A DNA stretch of 39,659 bases from CAIZIN01 sp964483025 (lineage in GTDB: Bacteria > Patescibacteriota > Minisyncoccia > Phycocordibacterales > CAIZIN01). Below, piece by piece: positions 31,266 through 38,274 of this stretch (the first letter of the stretch is position 1; every line of letters begins with the position of its first letter). The notes beneath the pieces are model-generated. The model did no database searches. It saw nothing but the letters and a program-made list of their open reading frames with translations, and was not told where the DNA came from. The stretch covers positions 1 to 39,659 of the forward strand of contig CAYZZT010000002.1 of NCBI GenBank assembly GCA_964483025.1, written 5' to 3'. The position numbers and the translations under genes were made by a program.

Positions 31266-31339
31266 GTCGGGGTAGCTCAGGTGGTTAGAGCGGGCGCTTC
31301 ATAAGCGTCAGGTCGTGGGTTCAAGCCCCACCCTCGACA
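31266..31339 (+). tRNA. tRNA-Met(CAU), elongator type
   Basis: Acceptor GTCGGGG/CCTCGAC (one G-U), D arm GCTC/GAGC, anticodon stem GGCGC/GCGTC with loop TTCATAA, T arm GTGGG-TTCAAGC-CCCAC, discriminator A. G1 pairs with C72, so it is not the initiator. A CAU tRNA could also be tRNA-Ile2, whose C34 is modified to lysidine; the sequence favours Met but does not exclude Ile2. CCA is not encoded. A possible -35 TTGAGA lies at 31227-31232 with a weak extended -10 (TGTTACTTT, 31247-31255). Confidence 0.9.
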
Positions 31340-31356
31340 CAAAATATCTTACCTCC

Positions 31357-31385
31357 TTGCAATCCTCACTAAATTAGCGTACTAT
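31357..31385 (+). promoter_or_regulatory. Promoter of initiator tRNA-Met
   Basis: -35 TTGCAA (31357-31362, 4/6), a 17-nt spacer and -10 TACTAT (31380-31385, 4/6). The predicted start near 31393 is 3 nt before the tRNA. Confidence 0.55.
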
Positions 31386-31395
31386 GTGTTCCTAT

Positions 31396-31467
31396 AGCGG
31401 GGTAGAGTAACGGTAACTCGCAAGGCTCATAACCTTGAGACTATTGGTTCGATTCCAGTCCCCGCAA
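31396..31467 (+). tRNA. Initiator tRNA-fMet(CAU)
   Basis: A1 faces A72, so the first acceptor pair is open as in bacterial initiators. The rest of the acceptor is GCGGGG/CCCCGC. The D stem has A11-U24, another initiator hallmark. Anticodon stem CAAGG/CCTTG with loop CTCATAA; T arm ATTGG-TTCGATT-CCAGT with one G-U. Of the three G-C pairs usually found at 29-31 of the initiator anticodon stem, only two are present (29-41 is A-U). CCA is not encoded. Confidence 0.92.
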
Positions 31468-31710
31468 CATGTAAAACAAAAAATCCCCTCATGGGGATTT
31501 TTTGTTTTACATGTTGCGGGGAAGAAAGCTCTGAGGGAGCTTTCGGCTGGAATCGAACAGCGGAGCGGGACCCAGATTAGTAAATCTGGGAGCGAGCTGG
31601 TGCCCAGAAAAATTTTTGTGACGACAAAAATTTATTCGCGGGCGATGTCCAGTCCCCGCAACAAAATACAAAAATGGCTTTCCCTTCAGGAAAGTCATTT
31701 TTGTATTTAT
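31454..31710 (+). repeat. Hairpin array with duplicated tRNA-fMet tail
   Basis: A 29-bp perfect inverted repeat (31460-31488 / 31493-31521, 4-nt loop) includes the tRNA 3' end and a T run and can end tRNA transcription. It is followed by hairpins at 31524-31544 (8 bp), 31571-31590 (8 bp, loop AGTA), 31610-31633 (10 bp, loop GACG) and 31664-31708 (20 bp, one G-U; terminator-like for either strand). TCCAGTCCCCGCAACA occurs at 31454-31469 (tRNA tail) and again at 31648-31663. A reverse copy of tRNA sequence, CTGGAATCGAAC, lies at 31547-31558. The array is about 200 bp and probably a dispersed element inserted at the tRNA tail. Confidence 0.8.
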
Positions 31711-31746
31711 AACTAGAGCCTAAATGCTAATTGCTAGAGCCTACCC

Positions 31747-32826
31747 CTACACCCAATAAAACTCCTTAAACACATCATAATAAAGTCCAATCACTCTCGC
31801 CACCTCATCATATGGAAGCTTATATTCACCTCCATCATGAGCAATACGATTACGCACTTTATGTGCCTCCCATGCCTTATCCAAAGTTGTAAAATCTCCT
31901 TCTTCTATATTTTTAAGCTTATCTCCAATACTAACTCCTGGGTATCCCATTTTATCAAGCATATCCTCCAACATAACATCGGCTTCAATAACCGCCTGAC
32001 GCCAGTCACTTGAATTATGTGATTTCAATAGAAGTTCAATATGATTCCAGCGTGTATTTTCTTTTTCTTCTGGAACATAGTCCTCAGCCCCTAAACCTAC
32101 AGGCAAATTAAGAGGTGGAGCTTCTTTTGTGTTTATCGGCATTACAGAAGAAATAGATATTTGATTCAAATCCTCCGTCTGAATCTCTTCATCATCATAA
32201 ATGGGCACATTTGATTCTTTTATGAAATAATAAATAATAATTAAAATAAGAAATGCTGAAAGTATCCATCCTATCAATTTTATATAATCCCACATTATTG
32301 GGAAAAAATTTACAACATAATATGAGAAAAATTTTGTAGTTATATCCTGTTCATCCACCCAACCACTCGGAGGATTACTATAGTCAGCCATCCACCACCT
32401 TACACCATATGCAACAATCGGTCCATCTACAATTTTTGCAACCTCACCACGCTTCTGTAAACCAATTACACTCCCTCCTGGTTCTCTGCGCACCTGAGTT
32501 AGTCCTTTATCTTTTATTTCTTTTCCTAAAAACAAATCTCCAGTTCCAAGTAGGCTTACATCTCCTTTATTATTTATTAAATTATCCCAAAAACTATAAT
32601 CACCAGAAACAGCTTGATCTGTACTTGAATTACCATTATTTGGAGATGCTATTAAATAATCTAAAACAGGAAATCTTGTAACCGCAGATATTAAAATTAC
32701 AATAGCAAGAAAAAAACCAACAAGTTCCCACATAACATCATGCCCAGTTTTTGAAGCGGGAGCTTCTGCTTTTTTATCACCTTTTTTATCAGGTTTTTTA
32801 CCAGATTTTTTTTTAACGTCAGCCAT
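31747..32826 (-). CDS. Membrane protein with SH3-like and HEPN-like domains
   Basis: A 359-residue protein with a Lys-rich cytoplasmic start (MADVKKKSGKKPDKKG), a first membrane segment (about 31-50), and an extracytoplasmic domain (about 75-170) that looks like a bacterial SH3 fold ('VRREPGGSVIGLQKRGEVAK' and 'WWMADYSNPPSGWVDEQDI'). A second membrane segment (about 178-203) leads to an acidic linker and a cytoplasmic helical domain (about 258-359) ending 'AHKVRNRIAHDGGEY'. RNRIAH fits the R-x4-H signature of HEPN domains, which are RNases or nucleotide-binding modules; activity is not certain. Single gene between the tRNA array and gatA. Probably an envelope-sensing or structural protein. 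Confidence 0.75.
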   Translation of the reverse strand: MADVKKKSGKKPDKKGDKKAEAPASKTGHDVMWELVGFFLAIVILISAVTRFPVLDYLIASPNNGNSSTDQAVSGDYSFWDNLINNKGDVSLLGTGDLFLGKEIKDKGLTQVRREPGGSVIGLQKRGEVAKIVDGPIVAYGVRWWMADYSNPPSGWVDEQDITTKFFSYYVVNFFPIMWDYIKLIGWILSAFLILIIIYYFIKESNVPIYDDEEIQTEDLNQISISSVMPINTKEAPPLNLPVGLGAEDYVPEEKENTRWNHIELLLKSHNSSDWRQAVIEADVMLEDMLDKMGYPGVSIGDKLKNIEEGDFTTLDKAWEAHKVRNRIAHDGGEYKLPYDEVARVIGLYYDVFKEFYWV

Positions 32827-32889
32827 GTTTCAAAAGAAAAATTAAAAATGTAAAATGTAAAAATAAATTCTTCACTACATTTTATCACA

Positions 32890-33010
32890 ATGTTAGCCAT
32901 TAGGCACGAAATTTTTAATAACGAAATTTTTAATAAGCGACTAGGCTTTAGGCACTAGGCTCTTATCTTAATTATGTATTTAGCTAGAGCCTAGAACCTA
33001 GAGCCTAATA
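32890..33010. repeat. AT-rich spacer repeats upstream of the SH3/HEPN-like gene
   Basis: A 15-bp tandem duplication, ACGAAATTTTTAATA, occupies 32906-32920 and 32921-32935. It is followed by repeated variants of TAGGC(T/A)CTAGG and GAGCCTAG between about 32939 and 33008, the latter running up to the gatA stop. A related GCTAGAGCCTA string occurs at 31731-31741. No gene or clear promoter is visible here. Confidence 0.6.
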
Positions 33011-34417
33011 GCTATCCTCGAACCTCTTCCCAATATCAAATAGGATATTTTCCCCAAAACGTGGGGCTATAATTTGTAAACCAGTAGGCAAACTTTTTTC
33101 TTCTCGAATCACACTACCTGCTGGAATAGAAATAGCTGGCACTGTTGCTAGATTTGCGCTTACTGTAAAAATATCAGCAAGATACATTTGAAGTGGATCG
33201 TTTATCCTTTCACCAAATTTAAATGCGGGTATTGGAGAAACAGGCATTACAATCGCATCAGCTTCTTTAAAAACTTTATCAAAATCTTGCTTTATAAGCT
33301 CACGGACTTTTAATGCTTTTCCATAGTATGCATCATAATAACCCGTTGAAAGTACATAAGTGCCTAGCATTATTCTTCTTCTTGCTTCTTTTCCAAAATA
33401 TTCACCACGAGTCAAAAAATAATCTTCTATTAAGTCTTTGCCCTCTTTTAGTGAACCATATTTCACCCCATCAAATCGTGCAAGATTTGAACTTACTTCA
33501 GCTGGCATAAGAATATAATACACAGCAAGGGCATATGGAAGTGTTGGAAGTGACACATCTTTAATTTCAAAACCTTGTGCCTTCAATTTTTCAATTGATT
33601 GATTAAAATTTTCTAAAACATCTAGGTCTATTCCTTCTTTTAAAAAATCTCTAGGTACTCCAATTACATATTTTTCTTTTGCAGATACCTCTCCTTCCAC
33701 TCCAGTTTCATCAAATATATCTTTTCCTTTTATCACATTAAAAACAATTTCTGCATCTTCTACGGTTTTTGTCATAGGACCAATAACATCTAAAGACGAG
33801 GCCATAGCCATTAATCCGTGACGCGACACAGAACCATATGTCGGCTTCAAGCCCACAACTCCACAAAAACTAGCAGGTTGCCTGATAGAGCCTCCTGTAT
33901 CGGACCCAAGGGCCACAAGAGCCATATCTCCTGCAACTACCACAGCAGAACCACCAGAAGAACCGCCTGGAACACGAGAAATATCGTATGGATTTTTTGA
34001 TGGGCCATATGCAGAGTTTTCTGTTGATCCACCCATGGCAAATTCGTCCATATTTGCTCGTCCTAAAAAGACAGATCCTGTTTCTTTTAATTTTGTAATT
34101 ACAGTTGCATCATATGTTGAAACATAATTTTCTAAAATTTTAGATCCTCCACTTGCAACTTTTCCTTTAAACAAAATATTATCTTTTATTGCAAAAGGAA
34201 TGCCTGTGAGCATTGTGGCTTTTCCATCTGCAAACATTCCATCCGCTTTTTTTGCTTGCTCTATCACGTCATCATAAATACCTAAATACGCATGAAGCTC
34301 TGTATTTTTATTTTCAATTTCATTTAAATACGCTTGGGCAAGATCAACACAAGAATACTCTTTCTTAACGAGAGCATCATGAGCTTTTTTTATTGTGATA
34401 TTTTTTAAATCAATCAT
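33005..34417 (-). CDS. gatA: Glutamyl/aspartyl-tRNA amidotransferase subunit A
   Basis: A 470-residue amidase subunit of GatCAB, which converts Glu-tRNA(Gln) or Asp-tRNA(Asn) to the amide forms. The catalytic Ser-cisSer-Lys triad is visible as K78 (AIKDN), S153 (PGGSSGGS) and S177 (GSDTGGSIRQP). The C-terminal region is complete. I place the start at ATG 34417 (MIDLKNITIKKAH); ATG 34447 would add ten residues read out of a palindromic repeat. gatC lies upstream on the same strand, separated by the repeat. gatB is not in this window. Confidence 0.95.
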   Translation of the reverse strand: MIDLKNITIKKAHDALVKKEYSCVDLAQAYLNEIENKNTELHAYLGIYDDVIEQAKKADGMFADGKATMLTGIPFAIKDNILFKGKVASGGSKILENYVSTYDATVITKLKETGSVFLGRANMDEFAMGGSTENSAYGPSKNPYDISRVPGGSSGGSAVVVAGDMALVALGSDTGGSIRQPASFCGVVGLKPTYGSVSRHGLMAMASSLDVIGPMTKTVEDAEIVFNVIKGKDIFDETGVEGEVSAKEKYVIGVPRDFLKEGIDLDVLENFNQSIEKLKAQGFEIKDVSLPTLPYALAVYYILMPAEVSSNLARFDGVKYGSLKEGKDLIEDYFLTRGEYFGKEARRRIMLGTYVLSTGYYDAYYGKALKVRELIKQDFDKVFKEADAIVMPVSPIPAFKFGERINDPLQMYLADIFTVSANLATVPAISIPAGSVIREEKSLPTGLQIIAPRFGENILFDIGKRFEDSY

Positions 34418-34441
34418 TTGAATTTGGCTAACACTCAAGAT

Positions 34442-34510
34442 TGTCATTCCCGCGAAGGCGGGAATCCACGAATTAATTTAATGGATCCTCGCATTCGCAA
34501 GGATGACAGA
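34442..34510. repeat. REP-like palindrome pair between gatC and gatA
   Basis: ATTCCCGC-gaag-GCGGGAAT (34446-34465) and ATCCTCGC-attc-GCAAGGAT (34485-34504, one mismatch) are enclosed by inverted termini TGTCATTCC and GGATGACA. These termini recur in the other repeat clusters of the window. It lies between two co-directional genes and may act on mRNA stability. Confidence 0.8.
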
Positions 34511-34560
34511 GGGTGCTAAGTTATTTTTTACGAGTTATAAGTTATATGTTATTTGTTAGC

Positions 34561-34854
34561 TTATTCAGAAATTAAACCTAATATTTTTTTAACTTTAACA
34601 TAATTCCCCTCTTTTTTCGGTGCTGAATTTACAAGCTTTTCTCTGTTTATTCCAGTTTCATTTGGGTTTATATCTTCTCGCATAATATTTGTAGAATAAA
34701 AAGTCGCCTCAACGTCCGTATCTGAAGACACCTGCTTTACCTGATCCACATAATGCAAAACAGAATCAAGGCTAGCACCTAGCTCAACAGCCTCTCCATC
34801 ACTTAAATTTATCCTGCTCAATTGAGCCAGCTTTTTTACATCTTTGATTTCCAT
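34561..34854 (-). CDS. gatC: Glutamyl/aspartyl-tRNA amidotransferase subunit C
   Basis: A 97-residue protein, typical for GatC. It starts 'MEIKDVKKLAQLSRINLSDG', the conserved N-terminal helix, then 'LDSVLHYVDQVKQVSSDTD' and a late 'REKLVNSAPKKEGNYVKVKK' matching the family's loop and C-terminal strand. It holds GatA and GatB together in the amidotransferase. Paired with gatA on the same strand. Confidence 0.93.
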   Translation of the reverse strand: MEIKDVKKLAQLSRINLSDGEAVELGASLDSVLHYVDQVKQVSSDTDVEATFYSTNIMREDINPNETGINREKLVNSAPKKEGNYVKVKKILGLISE

Positions 34855-34898
34855 ATGTAGATATTAGCATTTATAAGTCAAAATTCAAAAGGCAAAAA

Positions 34899-35122
34899 GT
34901 GACACAAAACAAGGACCGTACCTGCGACTATGTTTTGTGTCATCCTCGAAACTCTTTCAGCAGAAAGAGTTATCGGGGATCCAAGTCTGTATTAAATTCT
35001 GAATTAACTTGGATCACACATAATTTCTTGCTAGAAATTTGTTCGATCCCGACTCGGCTCGTCAGCCTCCGTCTTTGAATCGTATCCCATACGATTCAAC
35101 CCCGCATTCGCGAGGATGACAG
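34899..35122. repeat. Composite palindromic element between gatC and ligA
   Basis: This cluster fills most of the 329-bp gap. It holds TGACACAAAACA/TGTTTTGTGTCA (34900-34911/34931-34942), AACTCTTTC-AGCA-GAAAGAGTT (34950-34971), AATTTCT-TGCT-AGAAATT (35022-35039), a linker beginning CGACTCGGCTCGTCAG near 35050, TTGAATCGTA-tccca-TACGATTCAA (35075-35099) and a closing CGCGAGGATGACA. Positions 35006-35121 are a perfect inverted copy of 38079-38194. Confidence 0.85.
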
Positions 35123-35183
35123 CGGGGAGGGAAAGAGCTTAGCTGGAGATGGTATAAAAGTCCCGTATTTTCATTTAGAACAT

Positions 35184-37490
35184 TTACAAGATCTTCAGGA
35201 ATTCGTCCTCTGTCAATACCTGAATTCCGATCTCCTTTGCTTTACTGAGCTTCGACCCCGCATTCTCCCCCACCACCACATATGTAGTTTTTTTAGAAAC
35301 CGAGCTTGATACATCCCCACCGAGAGAACGAATTTTTTCTTCTGCCTCTATGCGAGAAAGTTTATCCATTGTTCCCGTGAGCACAAAAGTCATGCTTGCA
35401 AATTTTTTCACACCACTTTCTTGTTTTGGATTTTCTACCTCAATCTGTTTTAGCAAATCTTTTAGTAAATTTTTATTTGAAGAATTTTCAAACCATTCCA
35501 CCAAAGACTTTGCCACAATATCCCCCACACCAAAAACTTTCATAAAATCTTCTTCCGTTGCTTTTGCAATCTTTTCAATACTTCCAAAATTATTCGCAAT
35601 ATCATAGGCAGTCTCTTCACCAACCTGCGGGATAGAAAGTGAAATTATCAATCTTGGGAGTGTAACTTTTTCTGCTTTAGCAATTGCTTCAATCAAATTA
35701 TTTGTCGATTTTTCTTTAAACCCTTCTAGCCCCAAAATATCTCCAGCTTTTAATGTGAACAAATCGGCATATGTAGACATAAGCCCAGCATCAAGCAAAG
35801 CATCAACAATTCTTGGGCCTAAGCCATCAATATCAAATGCTCCCTTACCTACAAAATGATACCATTTTCTTTTTTCTTGTTCGTATGAATTATGCACACA
35901 TTTCCATGCAACTTGCCCCGGTTCCCTTTCTATAGATCCGTCACCGCCACAAACAGAAACTTTTTTAGGGAAATGATATTCTTTTTCATTACCCTTTCGT
36001 AATTCTTTCAAGACTTTTACAATTTTCGGGATTACATCTCCAGCTTTTTCCAAAATCACAGTATCACCTATTCGCACATCAAGTCTTCTTATTTCATCTT
36101 CATTATGAAGTGTCGCTCTAGAAACTGTCGAGCCAGCTACCAGAGTCGGCTTTAAATGAGCCACAGGTGTCACTACGCCTGTGCGCCCAACTTGAAGGAC
36201 AATATCTTCTACAATAGTTGTTACCTGCTCGGCTTTAAATTTATAAGCGACACCAAAGCGTGGAGACTTTCCTGTATAGCCAAGCGCTTCTTGAATTTTT
36301 ATTGAATTTACTTTTATCACTATTCCGTCTAAACCATAATCGAGCTTATCTTTTTCTTTTTCCCAATGTTTATAGAAATCTTCTATTTCTTTTATATTTT
36401 TACAAACTTTATGATGTGGATTTGTTTTAAATCCAAGTTTTGAAAGGAATTTTATTTCTGCATCTTGACTTTCAATATAATCATCTCGCTCCAGTTTGTC
36501 ATCCTCCTCTCGTTTGTCACCCTCTCGTGTATTGTCATTCCCGCCCCCGTATTCACGAGGATAAACTCCTGCAGAATCCATGATAATCTGTTTAGAATTT
36601 TGAATTTTGAATTTTGAATTTGTTTCGAATTTCGGATTTCGGATTTCGGATTTTACCGACTGTGAGCTCGGGATGGGCCCCGAGCGCAAGGACGGAAGCT
36701 GACGAGCTGAGTCGTGGCCAGAAGATTTTTCAGTAGAAAAATACTTGTGGATTCCGGCCTTCGCCGGAATGACAGAAGAGTAGGAGTCTATATCATATAT
36801 AAAAGAATTTAAATTCCTACTCGATGCAATTTTTGGATCAAGCTGGCGGATGGAACCGGCAGCAGCATTTCTAGTATTTGCAAAAGGTGCCTCACCTTTT
36901 TTTTCTCTTTCTTTATTTATTCTCTCTAATTCTTTTTTAGAAAGCCAACACTCACCCACAGCAACCAAATCAACTTTTTGACTAAGCAAAAGTGGAATGC
37001 TTTTAATAGTTTTAAGATTCGATGTTACATCTTCACCAATCTCTCCATCGCCCCGTGTTGCCCCTTGTACAAATTCACCATTTTTATATGTGAGAACCAT
37101 TTTAAGTCCATCAATTTTAAGCTCTACACAATATTCTAATTCCTCACTAGCAAGTGAATCATCTTTCTCTATTAATCTTTTTATTTTTTCATCCCATTTT
37201 ATAAGCTCGGCAAAGTCAAAAACATCATCATATGACCATTGCTTTACTTGATGCTTTACTTTTTTAAATTCTTTCAAAGGAATGCTTCCCACCCTTTGTG
37301 TTGGGCTTGTATCATTTTTAAGCTCTGGATATGCCTCCTCAAGCGAAATAAGCTCTTTTAAAAGAGAGTCATATGCTTCGTCACTAATCTCCGGCCTATC
37401 TTCTGTGTGGTATTTATGTGAATGGAAAGAGATGAGACTTTGGAGCTTAGCGGCCCTATCCTTAATATCTTTGGGTATTTGCCTTACCAT
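35184..37490 (-). CDS. ligA: NAD-dependent DNA ligase LigA with repeat-encoded insert
   Basis: A 768-residue protein, about 100 longer than usual. Order: Ia domain ('YYDDVFDF'-type region replaced by 'WSYDDVFDF' near 85-93), adenylation motif 'ELKIDG' with AMP-lysine K125, 'GATRGDGEIGEDVT' at 143-156, OB fold ('LQVGRTGVVTPVAHLKP'), a zinc region near 511-536, HhH repeats ('FDIDGLGPRIVDALLDAG') and a C-terminal BRCT domain (about 690-768). It seals nicks using NAD+. Residues about 239-340 do not belong to LigA: they begin SVIPAKAGI and are read from palindromic repeats without breaking the frame. In the zinc finger only C514 and C531 remain of four Cys (V511 and Y536 replace the others). The ATG overlaps the upstream pilin-like stop (TAATG). 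Confidence 0.95.
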   Translation of the reverse strand: MVRQIPKDIKDRAAKLQSLISFHSHKYHTEDRPEISDEAYDSLLKELISLEEAYPELKNDTSPTQRVGSIPLKEFKKVKHQVKQWSYDDVFDFAELIKWDEKIKRLIEKDDSLASEELEYCVELKIDGLKMVLTYKNGEFVQGATRGDGEIGEDVTSNLKTIKSIPLLLSQKVDLVAVGECWLSKKELERINKEREKKGEAPFANTRNAAAGSIRQLDPKIASSRNLNSFIYDIDSYSSVIPAKAGIHKYFSTEKSSGHDSARQLPSLRSGPIPSSQSVKSEIRNPKFETNSKFKIQNSKQIIMDSAGVYPREYGGGNDNTREGDKREEDDKLERDDYIESQDAEIKFLSKLGFKTNPHHKVCKNIKEIEDFYKHWEKEKDKLDYGLDGIVIKVNSIKIQEALGYTGKSPRFGVAYKFKAEQVTTIVEDIVLQVGRTGVVTPVAHLKPTLVAGSTVSRATLHNEDEIRRLDVRIGDTVILEKAGDVIPKIVKVLKELRKGNEKEYHFPKKVSVCGGDGSIEREPGQVAWKCVHNSYEQEKRKWYHFVGKGAFDIDGLGPRIVDALLDAGLMSTYADLFTLKAGDILGLEGFKEKSTNNLIEAIAKAEKVTLPRLIISLSIPQVGEETAYDIANNFGSIEKIAKATEEDFMKVFGVGDIVAKSLVEWFENSSNKNLLKDLLKQIEVENPKQESGVKKFASMTFVLTGTMDKLSRIEAEEKIRSLGGDVSSSVSKKTTYVVVGENAGSKLSKAKEIGIQVLTEDEFLKIL
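36471..36780. repeat. Palindromic repeat cluster inside ligA
   Basis: About 300 bp in frame with ligA. It contains GATTCCGGC-cttc-GCCGGAATGACA (36751-36774), ATTTTTC-AGTA-GAAAAAT (36726-36743), the linker GACGGAAGCTGACGAGCTGA near 36691-36710, GCTCGGG-atgggc-CCCGAGC (36666-36685), a run of AATTC/AATTT-type 7- to 9-nt tandem units (about 36595-36655), and a GGGAATGACAATAC-like end near 36540. Removing it would restore a LigA of normal length. Confidence 0.85.
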
Positions 37491-38056
37491 TAGTTATTAT
37501 CGTATTCTACACTATATCCTCTTTCAAGGCGACGGGAGTTGTTTTTGTCACAAGTATTGTAGCCACGAGAGTCAATTTTTGTTTTTGCTTGACCTGCATC
37601 AACATATTTAATTACAGCAACATCTGCACAGGGCTTTGCTTCAACTTCTACAGTTAAATTATATTCCATATACATTGTAAAAGTAGAAGTTGCTGAATCA
37701 GAAGTAGGAAGAGGATCAGTTTCCACAAGTACAGAATTTCCATTACATTCTATTGAAGGTATGAGGGTTGATTCACTCGAAGTTGCAAAAGCGGTGTGAG
37801 CAAGATCATAATATTGTGCACATTCTAAACCAGAATCTGCAGCATAAAAAGCAAGCTGTGAGTCCCGTCCATTGCCAGAAAGCTTCACCTCTTTCATTGT
37901 AATAGCCACAATTCCAAGCCCAAGGGCAAGGACAAGACTAGAAACAATTACGGCAAATAAAATCGTAAAAGCAGACTGTTTGTCATTCCTGCGAAGGCAG
38001 GAATCCAGTCTGTAGAATACTAACATGGATTTTTTATTTTGATTTTTGTTTCTCAT
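37490..38056 (-). CDS. PilX-like pseudopilin with repeat-derived leader
   Basis: A 188-residue protein. The leader 'MRNKNQNKKSMLVFYRLDSC' plus 'LRRNDKQSA' precedes a prepilin-like hydrophobic helix 'FTILFAVIVSSLVLALGLGI' (30-49); a cleavage after A29 is plausible. There is no Glu5. 'GRDSQLAFYAADSGLE' follows, the PilX N-terminal signature. The rest is a Ser/Thr-rich extracytoplasmic domain with Cys pairs. Residues about 16-26 are read from a REP-like palindrome. It should be a minor pilin or pseudopilin of a type IV pilus or competence-type machine. Operon with the two upstream pilin genes; the stop overlaps the ligA start. Confidence 0.8.
   Translation of the reverse strand: MRNKNQNKKSMLVFYRLDSCLRRNDKQSAFTILFAVIVSSLVLALGLGIVAITMKEVKLSGNGRDSQLAFYAADSGLECAQYYDLAHTAFATSSESTLIPSIECNGNSVLVETDPLPTSDSATSTFTMYMEYNLTVEVEAKPCADVAVIKYVDAGQAKTKIDSRGYNTCDKNNSRRLERGYSVEYDNN
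37979..38010. repeat. REP-like palindrome in the PilX-like leader
   Basis: TTGTCATTCCTGC-gaag-GCAGGAATCCAGTC: an 8-bp core stem ATTCCTGC/GCAGGAAT inside the coding region, read as 'DSCLRRND' in the leader peptide. Confidence 0.8.
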
Positions 38057-38078
38057 TTTTATTATATAACCTTTCTTG

Positions 38079-38245
38079 TGTCATCCTCGCGAATGCGGGG
38101 TTGAATCGTATGGGATACGATTCAAAGACGGAGGCTGACGAGCCGAGTCGGGATCGAACAAATTTCTAGCAAGAAATTATGTGTGATCCAAGTTCGCATT
38201 CTGAATCCTTCAGACTGGATTCCTGCCTTCGCAGGAATGACATGC
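38079..38245. repeat. Composite palindromic element between two pilin genes
   Basis: It starts TGTCATCCTCGCG and ends CGCAGGAATGACAT, so its ends are inverted. Its first 116 bp (38079-38194) match 35006-35121 perfectly in inverse orientation. It contains TTGAATCGTA/TACGATTCAA, AATTTCT-AGCA-AGAAATT, TCTGAA/TTCAGA and ATTCCTGC/GCAGGAAT hairpins. It fills most of the 218-bp gap between the pilin genes. Confidence 0.85.
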
Positions 38246-38274
38246 ATAACTTAATATTAAATCATTGTTCCAAT

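Noticed and set aside
31435..31716. 93-codon frame overlapping tRNA-fMet and the hairpin array
   Set aside because: It starts inside a tRNA and runs through five hairpins; open only because the repeats lack stops in that frame.
34418..34447. gatA start at 34447
   Set aside because: The ten extra residues are read from the border of a palindromic repeat; ATG 34417 gives the normal GatA N-terminus.
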